Positions 36,127 through 45,963 of a stretch of 64,000 nt of DNA are shown here, piece after piece. The DNA is from Roseateles toxinivorans (GTDB lineage: Bacteria > Pseudomonadota > Gammaproteobacteria > Burkholderiales > Burkholderiaceae_C), in assembly GCA_945898095.1 (NCBI GenBank), contig CAMDHE010000001.1, forward strand, positions 61,512-125,511, in the 5' to 3' direction. Every line of letters starts with the position of its first letter. Positions within the stretch are counted from its first letter, which is position 1. The notes beneath the pieces are model-generated. The model did no database searches, had not been told where the DNA came from, and saw only the letters and a list, made by a program, of their open reading frames with translations. The translations under genes were made by a program, and so were the position numbers.

Positions 36127-38099
36127 GCGGCGCCAAGGCTGTGCTGCGTTGCTGCATGGCGCTGTTGCTGATCGCTGTGGCGGGCAGCGCCCGGGCCGAG
36201 CTGCGGCTGCATGGCCTGTTCAGCGACCATATGGTGCTGCAGCGCGATATGCCCTTGCGGGTCTGGGGCTCAGCCGCGCCGGGCGAAGCGGTGCAGCTGG
36301 TGTTTCGCGGCCAGTCCTTGCGAACCCGCGCCGATGCCCGGGGCCGCTGGGAGATGCGGCTCAAACCCGAGCCGGCCGGCGGCCCCGACATCCTGCGGGT
36401 CAGCGGCGCCAGTCAGCAGGTCTTGCTGCAGGATTTGCTGGTCGGCGAGGTCTGGCTGTGCAGCGGTCAATCGAATATGGAATGGTCGCTGATCAATGCC
36501 AGCGACGGGCCGGCTGATGTCGCGGCGGCTGCCGATCCGCTGCTGCGCCATATCAAGATTGCCCATCGTGCATCCTTGCAGCCCATTGACGACATAACGC
36601 CCACCGCCTGGCAGGCCAGCTCGCCCGCAACGGCCGGGGAATTCAGCGCTGTGGCCTGGCATTTCGCGCGTCGATTGCGGCGCGAGCTCGGCGTGCCTGT
36701 AGGTCTGATCAACGCCTCCTGGGGCGGCAGCCATCTCGAGACCTGGATGAGTCGGCAGGCAATCGCCGGCCAGAAAGACCTGCGCGGCTGGTTGCCGCAG
36801 TTGCCCGCGACCAACCAGGAATTCAGCGCTCGCGACCGGGCTGCCAAGCTGGGACAAATGCGTCGCTGGCAGGGCGAGGCAGCGCCAGCCGACCTGGTCA
36901 GCGCCTGGGCCGACCCGGCCTATGACGACAGGCATTGGAAAAGCCTGCTCGTTCCGGGCGCCTGGGAGTCGCAGGGGCTGGCTGGTTTTGACGGGCAGGT
37001 CTGGTATCGCAAGACGATAAAACTGACAGCGGCCCAGGCGCAGCAAGCGGCCATGCTGCATCTGGGCAAGGTCGATGACTGCGACGAAACCCATGTCAAC
37101 GGCGTCAAGGTCGGTGGCTTCTGTGGCTGGGATCAGCAGCGGCGCTATATGTTGCCCGCCGGCCTGCTCGTGGCCGGCAGCAATCTGATCGCGGTGCGGG
37201 TGCGCGACGATGGCGGGGGCGGCGGCCTGCATGGCGCTGCCGCGGCCGTGAAGCTGCAGCTCGGTGACAGCGAAATCGGCCTGGCTGGCAACTGGCAGGC
37301 GCGGATTGAAGCGCCCTTGCTCAAGGACGCCCCTGACTTCAACGACCTGCCGACCCTGCTGTTCAACGGCATGCTCAACCCATTGGTCGGCTATGGCATG
37401 CGGGGCTTGCTCTGGTACCAGGGCGAAAGCAATGTGCCCCGCGCAGCGCAATATGGCCAGATCTTCCCGGCCTTCATTGGCGATTTGCGCCAGCGCTGGG
37501 GTCAGGGCAGTTTCCCCTTCTATTTTGTGCAGCTGGCGGCTTTTCTGCCCTTGAAGGACAACCGCCTGAGCGGCAGCCCCTGGGCCGAACTGCGCGAAGC
37601 GCAGCGGTTGACGCTGGCCGTTCCGGATACCGGCATGGTCGTGGCCACCGACATCGGGGACGCTGGCGACATCCATCCCCGCAACAAGTTTGCCGTCGGA
37701 CAGCGCCTGGCCGGCCTGGCGCTGCGCCAGCTTTATGGCCAGCCGAATCTGACCGCCGAGGGGCCGACGCTGCAGCGCGTGCTGAGAAAGGCCGACCGGA
37801 TTGAACTGCAGTTCGCCAATGTCGGAAAGGGCTTGCAAGCCAGGGGCCTGCCCTTGCTCGGTTTCACGATTGCCGACGCATCGCAGGTCTTCCTGCCGGC
37901 TCAAGCAAGCATCGTTGATGACCGCGTGATCGTCTCGCATCCGCAATTGCGCCATCCGCAAGCAGTGCGCTTTGGCTGGGTCGACAACCCGCAGGAAAGC
38001 AATCTTTTCAACAGCGCCGACCTGCCCGCTGCACCGTTCCGCACCGATAGCTGGCAGCTGGTGACGCAAGGGGCATCTTTTCAGCCACCAGTGCCCTGA
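36123..38099 (+). CDS. Sialate O-acetylesterase-like SGNH protein, exported
   Basis: LHGLFSDHMVLQRDMPLRVWG; GEVWLCSGQSNMEWSL; WYQGESNVPRA; ATGA overlap with GH30. Confidence 0.92.
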   Translation: MSGAKAVLRCCMALLLIAVAGSARAELRLHGLFSDHMVLQRDMPLRVWGSAAPGEAVQLVFRGQSLRTRADARGRWEMRLKPEPAGGPDILRVSGASQQVLLQDLLVGEVWLCSGQSNMEWSLINASDGPADVAAAADPLLRHIKIAHRASLQPIDDITPTAWQASSPATAGEFSAVAWHFARRLRRELGVPVGLINASWGGSHLETWMSRQAIAGQKDLRGWLPQLPATNQEFSARDRAAKLGQMRRWQGEAAPADLVSAWADPAYDDRHWKSLLVPGAWESQGLAGFDGQVWYRKTIKLTAAQAQQAAMLHLGKVDDCDETHVNGVKVGGFCGWDQQRRYMLPAGLLVAGSNLIAVRVRDDGGGGGLHGAAAAVKLQLGDSEIGLAGNWQARIEAPLLKDAPDFNDLPTLLFNGMLNPLVGYGMRGLLWYQGESNVPRAAQYGQIFPAFIGDLRQRWGQGSFPFYFVQLAAFLPLKDNRLSGSPWAELREAQRLTLAVPDTGMVVATDIGDAGDIHPRNKFAVGQRLAGLALRQLYGQPNLTAEGPTLQRVLRKADRIELQFANVGKGLQARGLPLLGFTIADASQVFLPAQASIVDDRVIVSHPQLRHPQAVRFGWVDNPQESNLFNSADLPAAPFRTDSWQLVTQGASFQPPVP

Positions 38100-38182
38100 C
38101 GAAAACCCGTCGCGAAGCATCCGCAGCCCGGTCGTGGTGAGCCCGCCGAACATCCCCGGGATAGGTGACCTTTACCCCAACC

Positions 38183-38255
38183 TGTAGCCCGCCATGCAGC
38201 GCAGCGCAATGCGGGGCCCGCTGAGCCAAACCTACCCGCATTCTGGCCCGTAGCC
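38183..38255. repeat. Degenerate copy of the TAGCCCGYCATGCAGCGCAGCGCAATGCGGGG palindromic repeat family
   Basis: TGTAGCCCGCCATGCAGCGCAGCGCAATGCGGGG followed by ACCCGCATTCTGGCCCGTAGCCCGTCA. Confidence 0.8.
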
Positions 38256-38265
38256 CGTCACGGCC

Positions 38266-38373
38266 GAACCGGGTGAAGTTGGTCCTTCTCGGCCAATCCT
38301 TGCGCACCGGCGCCGATGCCCAGCGCCCGCTGGGAGATGCGGCTCAAACCCGAGCCTGCCGATGGCCCTGACA
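38266..38373 (+). pseudogene. Fragment duplicated from the sialate O-acetylesterase gene (compare about 36278-36391), with an indel
   Basis: Shared CGCTGGGAGATGCGGCTCAAACCCGAGCC and flanking similarity; encodes RWEMRLKPEPADGPD vs RWEMRLKPEPAGGPD. Confidence 0.85.
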
Positions 38374-38611
38374 TGATGCCCGCCACCCCGTTCGCTGGCT
38401 GCTATGGACCCAAGCAATATTGCTCCCGCGGCTCGACTTCAGCAGGTGAACGGACGATGCATGGCGTGGCGTTTGCACCGCGCGCCACTCGGTACCGAGG
38501 ATCGGTTTTCTTTGATGGGCAAGGAGGCAGGAACGTTGACTTTCTACTGACAGCTGGACGATAGCCTGGCCCGGTAATGAGTTGTCTTTTGTGGAGGGCC
38601 GTCAACCCCGG

Positions 38612-39391
38612 CTAGCCATTGGACAGATTTGTCCCATCAAACAGTATGAGTCCAAGTAATTTGGCCGATGCTTGCATGACCGGAATCTTTGTTTCCAGAT
38701 CCTTCATTTTCATTCGAGAAGTAAGTGAATGAGTGGAAAGACAACTACACAGGACGCCATTCCGGTCGTAGATGGGAACGGCCGCACCAATCATTCCATC
38801 AAACCATTCTTCATTGTCTACCGAGTAACCACGCGCTTCGATTCGGTCCAATTCAGCAACGAAATCATCCTCCGTCAATATCGTGTTGATTGCCCTTTTT
38901 GTGCGGTCAGTCCTTCTGAAGATTTCAATTGCTGATTGCCGTTTAAAGGTACTTAAATATAGCTTGCCTGATGCGCTGCCCGTCAATGGCAGACGATCAC
39001 CGACCTTGACATTGTGTTGCAGGGGCCAGTGAGACTCAAAGCGATCGAAATAAACAATCGATTCGCCGTTAGGCACTGATAGGCTGACAGTTTCGGCCAA
39101 CTCCGCCGATAACTGTTTGAGAACAACACGTTGCAATGTGATTTGAGGCTCTTGCCTGAGGCTGGCAAGCATCAAAGCACGTAGTTGAACCCCTGGCACA
39201 TAGGTTCCGGCGGGGCTGAGCGCAATGAATTTTTCGTCGGTGAGTGATTCCAAATGTCGATAAACCGTCGGCAATGGTATGTCTAGCCCTTCGGACAACC
39301 GGGCAGCCGTCGCCAAGTTTGGCTCATCGACAATTTTTCTCAAGATATCAAGCACACGCTGAGATGCAGTTCGCTTAATAATTTTTTCCAC
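38612..39391 (-). CDS. IclR family transcriptional regulator
   Basis: TASQRVLDILRKIV...LDIPLPTVYRHLESLTDEKFI HTH; IclR effector domain GYSVDNEEWFDGMIGAAVPIYD. Confidence 0.92.
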   Translation of the reverse strand: MEKIIKRTASQRVLDILRKIVDEPNLATAARLSEGLDIPLPTVYRHLESLTDEKFIALSPAGTYVPGVQLRALMLASLRQEPQITLQRVVLKQLSAELAETVSLSVPNGESIVYFDRFESHWPLQHNVKVGDRLPLTGSASGKLYLSTFKRQSAIEIFRRTDRTKRAINTILTEDDFVAELDRIEARGYSVDNEEWFDGMIGAAVPIYDRNGVLCSCLSTHSLTSRMKMKDLETKIPVMQASAKLLGLILFDGTNLSNG

Positions 39392-39445
39392 CTTTTTTGT
39401 TAATATAATAGACCGGCCTAGTTAAATCTGATGGGCATGAAGAGG

Positions 39446-41020
39446 TCAGCCAGCGACGCAACTACGAACGTCCGTGTTGGCGACGGCCTTTTGGACCACC
39501 GGATCCATCGGGCTCACAGATCTCACTGTGGCTGTCTTATTCTGGGTAAAAAAGTCAATCGCATTTTTCCCTTGAACTTTGTTATTGCCGACCAATGATC
39601 CCTTGATGCCGCCAAATGGTAGATAGGGATGGGGCGCACAAATTCCAACATTGACGCCAACCATTCCGACATCCGCTTCTTCAATAAATTTCTCAATATA
39701 GTAGTTATTCTGCGTAAATATGCAGGCACCATTTCCTTGAGGGTGATTTTTTATAAGTTGCAAAGCGCTATTTAAGCAGTTCACTTTCATGATGCTCAAT
39801 ACTGGGCCGAATATCTCTTCCTGGGCGATTCGCATGCCGGGTGCTACGCCCGTAAAGATCGTCGGGCCGACAAAGTAGCCCTGCCGGTTTGCATTGGGCA
39901 GCGGGGGGTTGCGACCGTCCATGGCTAGCGTAGCACCCTCCTTTATTCCCAATTGAATGTAGTTTTCAATTTTTACTTTGGCGTTCGCGGATATGACGGG
40001 ACCCATAAATATTTCCGGATCACGCGCATCACCGAGCGCGATGTTCGACGATGCAACAATCAGGCGGTCGATCAGCTCGTCATGAATCTCTGGAACCACC
40101 GCAATATTGGACACCGCAAGACAGCGCTGCCCAGCTGAACCATAGCCGGATGTCAGAATATTTTCGACCAGCAGATCCATTGGGGCGTCTTCCATTGCGA
40201 CCAGGAAGTTCTTGGCACCACCCAGCAACATGGTCTTCTTGCCGTTGCGGCCACACCCTTCAGCGATAGCTTTAGCCGTTGGCGTGGAACCAACTAAACA
40301 AACACCAGCCACCGCTTCATTATCGTACCATGCCTCGACGACCTCACGGTCGCCGTGGACCACGTTCACCACGCCAGCTGGCAGATCGATATCCACAAGC
40401 AGTTGCATCATTCTCTGCATGAATAGCGGTGACTCGCTGGATGGCTTATATACGAACGTATTGCCAGTAGCAATGGCGACGGGAATGAACCAGCCAAAAA
40501 CCAAAGCAGGAAAATTGAACGGCGCAACTCCGCAAAAAACACCCAATGGCACCTTGATCACACGCCCGTTGATGTTTTGCGCAATTCCTTGAATTGTTTC
40601 CCCTTGCAACAATGCAGGAATGCTGCAAGACATTTGAACAATTTCAATGACACGACTCACTTCTCCGCGCGCCTCTGAAATGTGTTTTCCCTGATCAAGT
40701 GCGATGCTTTGCGCCAGATCCTCATGATTGGCCCGCATCACATTGTAGATCTTGAAGATGTACTCCATTCTCTTCGGTAGCGGCGTCGCTCGCCATGCAG
40801 GAAACGCGAGGGCGGCTGCTCTTACCGCCTGATTGGATACTTCGGCCGTTGAGTTTGGCACGGAGCCTATCACTTCACCGGTTGACGGATTTATCAGTGG
40901 AGTAGTTGCGTCAACGCCCTCTAATGTCCACTTGCCATCGATAAAGTTTTTGATCTGAATTGTCTGGCTACCACGGCCCATTTCGACTGGACTATCTTTT
41001 TCGGATGAAATATTTCCCAT
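39446..41020 (-). CDS. CoA-acylating (methyl)malonate-semialdehyde dehydrogenase-like aldehyde dehydrogenase
   Basis: FIDGKW...[93 protein letters not shown] typical of MmsA/IolA. Confidence 0.9.
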   Translation of the reverse strand: [524 protein letters not shown]

Positions 41021-41239
41021 TGTTCGATCTCTTTATTGTGTTAAAAATTAATTACCGCTGATTGAAAATGCTGGCCCCGGCGCCATCCCAGCGTGATTTT
41101 TTTCTGAAAAATCCGACCGGAAATTTGGTGTATTCCGAAGCTCTGAGTAAGCGACTATGGGGGGCCGAACCGTTTCAAATCGAAGCACCGCAACCCCCAT
41201 TTGGACCGCGTTGCCATCTCCAGGCCTCGATCGACACAA

Positions 41240-41403
41240 GGGATGCTCTGCATAACCCCTCTCGGCTTGTGCTAGCGCGGCCTCGGGCGGTCTGCGGCGT
41301 TGCATTTCTTGCCAATAGCACGCGCTATTGGCCGCAAAATGCGGCTTGCATCCCATCCCGATCCGCGCTGCACCCGCTCGAGTTGAGTTATGCAGAGCAT
41401 CCC
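41240..41403. mobile_element. Short (164 bp) non-coding element with 17-bp perfect terminal inverted repeats (MITE-like)
   Basis: GGGATGCTCTGCATAAC (41240-41256) and its exact reverse complement (41387-41403); internal hairpins GCCAATAGC/GCTATTGGC and GCCGCA/TGCGGC. Confidence 0.55.
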
Positions 41404-41709
41404 GAGCTCCCCGGCCATAGCCTGCCAGCTGGTAAGTTGACCCGCTCTTCGGCAAAGGGCTTTGGCTCAGTTTCTGACCGAAATTCGGGCCACTCAAGCA
41501 AGTTTGCGACGGAAGTGGCCCCGCAAGAAAGGCTCGCGGGGCTCGGGTCAGAGCATGGAAGTTCCTCATAATGAATAAAATTTTCTCATATTTAATCAGC
41601 TTATGCAAGCCTGAAAAATGCAACAAAGTCGACCATCCGGTTCACCGCGGCGGGAAACAACAGAGGCGCGGATGAAGGCGATGGCCGGGTGCTGTACCGC
41701 CTAACCCAG

Positions 41710-41730
41710 TGGTCAGATCTGTCCTGACCA
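41710..41730. promoter_or_regulatory. Dyad TGGTCAG-N7-CTGACCA between divergent aldehyde dehydrogenase and Fe-ADH genes (possible operator)
   Basis: Perfect 7-bp inverted repeat. Confidence 0.35.
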
Positions 41731-42082
41731 ATCAGTTCGATCCGAACTTATCCCCCTCTTTGCCTCACTGTGCGGGCGGCCATTTTCCCATGGCAGATAG
41801 CGGGCAAGTCGCGCTGCTGCTACAGGCGGCAAACGACTTTGGCTCTGGCGGGTCGAGGCGTGCGACCAGGCAATGCCGCCCTTGTGGCAAGTGCGGTGCG
41901 GTAATTGAACAAGACGGCATCACGACTCAAATTCGTAAAAAAATGATAATTTTTTTCTCATGATGTTGATTTCCCTTAGCGAGTGCATTACACTTTATTT
42001 GGGAATTTTCTTCTCATAGCGCTTGGTCGCTCGTCGAGTGATGGCATTGGCTCTTGGATTCACGAAGGCAAAGGTAGCAAAG

Positions 42083-43249
42083 ATGCAAGACAGCGTTCGA
42101 GTTTGCGTGCCGAGGTTCTTGCAGATCGGTAGAGGAAGCGTGTCGAAGCTTCCAAGCATCATTGAAGCAATAGGCTCCGCCAGACGCCCCCTGATCGTGA
42201 CCGACAAAGTCATGGTTGCAATCGGACATGTCGCGAGAGTCACGGACTTGCTCGACGAGGCCGGGATAAGCTATGGAATATTCGATGAAACGACACCAGA
42301 CCCTACGGACATTGCTGTCCAGCGCGGCATAGCTGCGTTGAGAGAAGGGGGCTTCGATAGCTTGATTGGACTTGGTGGAGGCAGTCCGATCGATACGGCG
42401 AAAGCGATTGCCGTCATGTCGCAGAATAGTGAGAACATTCTGGATTATCGGCCCCCTAGCCAGTTCAATAATAGCGGTTTACCGGTGATTGCCATACCGA
42501 CGACAGCCGGCACCGGCTCAGAAGTTACACATCATATGGTCATAGTCGTTGAAGCCACGCAGGAAAAAATATCCTGTCGAGGTGAGGCCTTTGTACCGAC
42601 GGCCGCAATTATTGATTGCGAGCTAACCCTCTCCAAACCGCCACGAATAACGGCAGACACGGCACTTGATACCTTGACGCATGGAATCGAGGCTTACGTG
42701 AGCGAGAAACGCTCCTTGTTTTCCGATCGGATGGCACTTGATTGCATGCGCTTGGTTAGCAAATTCATTGAGCGCGCATACCATGACGGAGGCGATATCG
42801 AAGCGCGAGAAGGGTTGATGCTGGCGGCGACTCTTGGTGGTCTGGCATTCTCGAATTCGTCCATTTGTTTGATTCATGCGATGAGCCGGCCGCTGGGCGC
42901 TTTATTCCACGTTCCACATGGACTGAGCAATGCAATGCTGCTGCCGAAAATCACCGAGTTTTCACTCAGCAGTAGCATTGAGCGGTATGCAGACTGCAGT
43001 AGAGCTATGGGCCTTGCGGCAGAAGATGACAGCGCTGAGCTTGCGGGACGAAAACTGGTGTCAGGTCTTTTCTGCTACACAGAAATAATGAAGGTCCCTT
43101 CGATTTCAGAGTTTGGAATCAGAAAAGAAGAATTCGATTCATCTCTGGATCAAATGGCGAAGGATGCTATAAGCTCGGGCGCACCGCGTAACAATCCCCG
43201 CCTGGCCACGCAAGCGGAAATCGTCGAACTATATCAACAAGCGTGGTAG
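42083..43249 (+). CDS. Iron-containing (group III) alcohol dehydrogenase
   Basis: GLGGGSPIDTAKAIAV; IPTTAGTGSEVTHHMVI; DTLTHGIEAYVS; HVPHGLSNAMLLP; start trimmed to MQDSVRV with an AAAGG SD. Confidence 0.9.
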   Translation: MQDSVRVCVPRFLQIGRGSVSKLPSIIEAIGSARRPLIVTDKVMVAIGHVARVTDLLDEAGISYGIFDETTPDPTDIAVQRGIAALREGGFDSLIGLGGGSPIDTAKAIAVMSQNSENILDYRPPSQFNNSGLPVIAIPTTAGTGSEVTHHMVIVVEATQEKISCRGEAFVPTAAIIDCELTLSKPPRITADTALDTLTHGIEAYVSEKRSLFSDRMALDCMRLVSKFIERAYHDGGDIEAREGLMLAATLGGLAFSNSSICLIHAMSRPLGALFHVPHGLSNAMLLPKITEFSLSSSIERYADCSRAMGLAAEDDSAELAGRKLVSGLFCYTEIMKVPSISEFGIRKEEFDSSLDQMAKDAISSGAPRNNPRLATQAEIVELYQQAW

Positions 43250-43298
43250 CAGTTCGTCAATGTAAATATTTCAACAAAATACCACAGGGAGAAAACCG

Positions 43299-44390
43299 AT
43301 GCATCAGTCAGGCTTATCTGGTATTATTGACTTTCCTCAGAGGAAAGCTTCGATCAATTCTGGAAACGAACAATTTATCAACTCGGGAGTATTAAAAATG
43401 GGGTCTTTCATGAATCTATTTCTTAAATATGTGATTCGTTCCATCGCGCTTGCCGCGGGCGTAGTTGCATTTTCTGCTACTGCCCAGGGGACTATTCCGA
43501 AAGAAATCCGACTGGACTTTGCTTATTACTCCCCACCCGCGCTTGTTGCAAAGAAATTTGGCTGGATGGAAGAAGAGTTTAAAGCTGAAAAAGCTACTAT
43601 TAAATGGGTATTCAGTCAAGGTAGCAACAACTCGCTTGAGTATTTGAACTCAGGCAGTACAGATTTTGCATCGACCTCGGGGATTTCGGCATTAGTTGCT
43701 CGCACCAATGGTTTCCCGGTCAAGATGGTGTACATCCTCAACACCAATGAAGCCTCCGTTCTAATGGTAGCCAAGGACTCACCGATAAAGACATTTGCTG
43801 ATCTCAAAGGCAAAAAGATTGCAGCGACGAAAGGCACTGACCCGTACTTCTTCACCTTGCGTGCACTTGCCGCCAATAAAATGACGCGCGACGATGTTGA
43901 GCTCGTTCACCTTCAACACCCTGAAGGTCTGCAAGCACTCCTGCGTGGATCGGTTGCAGCATGGGCCGGGCTTGACCCGCATATGGCCGCTGGCGAAGTC
44001 AATAGTGGCATTCGCCCGATCTACCGAAACTCGGCATTCAGCAGCTACGTGCCTTTGAATACTACTGAGAATTTCATAAAGAATCACCCCCAGGCACTTG
44101 AGCGCGTTTTGAAAGTGTATGAACAAGCTCGCATTTGGATTCTGCAAAATCCCGATGAAGCCGCCCGTATCGTATCAACCGAATCCAAACAAACATTTGA
44201 AGTGATTCGGCAGAATCTGACGCGCGCAAATTTCACCAAGCCAATTCCTGAAGCGATTCACACAGACACCATCAGGGCGACGCTTCCGATCCTGGTCGAT
44301 GAAGGCATCGTAAAACGTGACAGCAATATCAATGCTGCCATGGATAGCCTTGTGGATACCAGCTTCGCTAAACGTGTAGTCAAGCCCTGA
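43299..44390 (+). CDS. ABC transporter substrate-binding protein (SsuA/TauA/NrtA-like)
   Basis: LDFAYYSPPALVAKKFGWMEEEFKAE; STDFASTSGISALVARTNG; start may be 43398 (MGSFMNLF signal peptide), although 43299 has a GGAG SD. Confidence 0.87.
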   Translation: MHQSGLSGIIDFPQRKASINSGNEQFINSGVLKMGSFMNLFLKYVIRSIALAAGVVAFSATAQGTIPKEIRLDFAYYSPPALVAKKFGWMEEEFKAEKATIKWVFSQGSNNSLEYLNSGSTDFASTSGISALVARTNGFPVKMVYILNTNEASVLMVAKDSPIKTFADLKGKKIAATKGTDPYFFTLRALAANKMTRDDVELVHLQHPEGLQALLRGSVAAWAGLDPHMAAGEVNSGIRPIYRNSAFSSYVPLNTTENFIKNHPQALERVLKVYEQARIWILQNPDEAARIVSTESKQTFEVIRQNLTRANFTKPIPEAIHTDTIRATLPILVDEGIVKRDSNINAAMDSLVDTSFAKRVVKP

Positions 44391-44404
44391 AATTTGGAAT
44401 AGCC

Positions 44405-45211
44405 ATGCAGCAAGGTGTTTCAGACAGAATCGTGCCGCCAATAAAGAGGCCGATTCTGGAAATTAAAGGGCTCTACCTGCCGATTGCAGTGACGGTGATA
44501 GTTGAGTTGGCAGTCTATTTTGGACTTGTCTCTAAGACCTTGCTGCCACCGCCGTCGGAAATAGCCCGCACGCTTTATGATCTCGCACTGGGTCCGTTGT
44601 GGAAACATATCGGATTCAGCACGATGCGTGTATTCACAGGCTTTGTGATCGGCGCAGGGCTAGGCACGGCGGCAGCCATGATCGTCGGCTTGAGTCGCAA
44701 TGCAGAAAAGCTGCTGGACCCCTCATTTCAAGGTCTTCGCGCAATTCCAAGCCTGGCCTGGGTACCTTTGCTGCTCCTCTGGTTGGGTATTGATGAGAGC
44801 TCGAAGATTGCAATGATTGCCATTGGTGGATTCTTCCCCGTCTATTTGAGCGTTTTGGCTGGGATACGCAATGTCGACCGTAAACTGATTGAGGTTGGCG
44901 AGATGTACGGCTTCAGCCAAGCAGAACTTGCCCAGCGAATTTTTCTGCCCGCAGCGATGCCTTACTTGTTCACCGGACTTCGCACAGGATTAAGTGTGGC
45001 TTGGATGTTTCTGGTGGCTGCAGAACTTCTCGCTGCGACAAAGGGCGTCGGCTATCTGCTCACCGATGGTCGCGAGACTAGCAGGCCCGATACTGTATTG
45101 GCGGCCATTATTGTTTTAGCGCTGCTGGGTAAATTTTCGGATGGGATTCTAAAATCCCTTGAAACTCGCTCGCTAGTCTGGCGAGATTCCATGGAGAGCC
45201 GAATCCAATGA
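44405..45211 (+). CDS. ABC transporter permease (SsuC/TauC-like)
   Basis: LLPPPSEIARTLYDL; FQGLRAIPSLAWVPLLLLWLGIDESSKIAMIAIGGFFPVYLS. Confidence 0.92.
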   Translation: MQQGVSDRIVPPIKRPILEIKGLYLPIAVTVIVELAVYFGLVSKTLLPPPSEIARTLYDLALGPLWKHIGFSTMRVFTGFVIGAGLGTAAAMIVGLSRNAEKLLDPSFQGLRAIPSLAWVPLLLLWLGIDESSKIAMIAIGGFFPVYLSVLAGIRNVDRKLIEVGEMYGFSQAELAQRIFLPAAMPYLFTGLRTGLSVAWMFLVAAELLAATKGVGYLLTDGRETSRPDTVLAAIIVLALLGKFSDGILKSLETRSLVWRDSMESRIQ

Positions 45212-45963
45212 GCACGATTTCTCCGCCACAGCCGCCGCTGCTGTCGATAGCTGTTCAGAGCAAAGCCTTCGGGCCGAAAGAGATTCTTGGGAATGTCTCT
45301 CTCGATATATTTCCGGGCGAAATTGTGACTCTGTTGGGAGCGAGTGGCTGCGGCAAGAGCTCGCTCCTGCGGTTGATCGCCGGACTTGATCAAAGCTACG
45401 ACGGGAAGATTTCGTTAAGCGGTAAAGAGCTCACCGGTATCACGCAACAGATAGGGTTTATCTTCCAAGAGCCACGTTTGATGCCTTGGTTGACGGTCGC
45501 AGAAAACGTGGCATTTCAGGCAAAGTCGCCCCGCAATGAACGCGCCACAGTTTCCGCATTGTTGGAGGAGGTTGGCCTGTTTGGAACGGAGGAATTGCTG
45601 CCGAAGCAGTTGTCCGGTGGTATGGCTCAGCGCGTGTCGATTGCTAGAGGGATGTTCTCCAAGCCTGATCTGCTTTTGCTGGATGAGCCCTTTAGCGCGG
45701 TGGATGCGTTCACGCGGATGAAATTGCAGGACTTGCTGCTCAATATGCTGCGACTGCACAGGAACACAGTGCTTATGGTGACCCACGATATCGACGAGGC
45801 CATCTACCTGAGTGATCGGATCGTGGTGATTGGCGGACAACCTGGCATCATTCGGGAAATCATCGAGGTCGATTTCCCCCGACCCCGCGACCGCCGCGAC
45901 GCCACTCTTACCGGCCTACGGGCCAAAGTGCTTGACGCACTCCATGGCATCAACGTGATCTGA
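45208..45963 (+). CDS. ABC transporter ATP-binding protein (SsuB/TauB-like)
   Basis: LLGASGCGKSSLLRLIAGLD; LSGGMAQRVSIARGMFSKPDLLLLDEPFSAVDAFTR. Confidence 0.94.
   Translation: MSTISPPQPPLLSIAVQSKAFGPKEILGNVSLDIFPGEIVTLLGASGCGKSSLLRLIAGLDQSYDGKISLSGKELTGITQQIGFIFQEPRLMPWLTVAENVAFQAKSPRNERATVSALLEEVGLFGTEELLPKQLSGGMAQRVSIARGMFSKPDLLLLDEPFSAVDAFTRMKLQDLLLNMLRLHRNTVLMVTHDIDEAIYLSDRIVVIGGQPGIIREIIEVDFPRPRDRRDATLTGLRAKVLDALHGINVI

Noticed and set aside
36123-38099. Sialic-acid catabolism locus inferred from a sialate O-acetylesterase-like gene
   Set aside because: No nan genes or sialidase in the window; the family also occurs with other glycan enzymes, so a general carbohydrate esterase is more likely.
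36270-38153. Antisense ORF (627 aa) opposite the acetylesterase-like gene
   Set aside because: Shadow ORF of a well-supported coding strand.
41048-41626. Overlapping ORFs on both strands (192 and 169 aa)
   Set aside because: Caused by the inverted-repeat element; the two proteins share short words only because of the terminal inverted repeats. No RBS or domain evidence.
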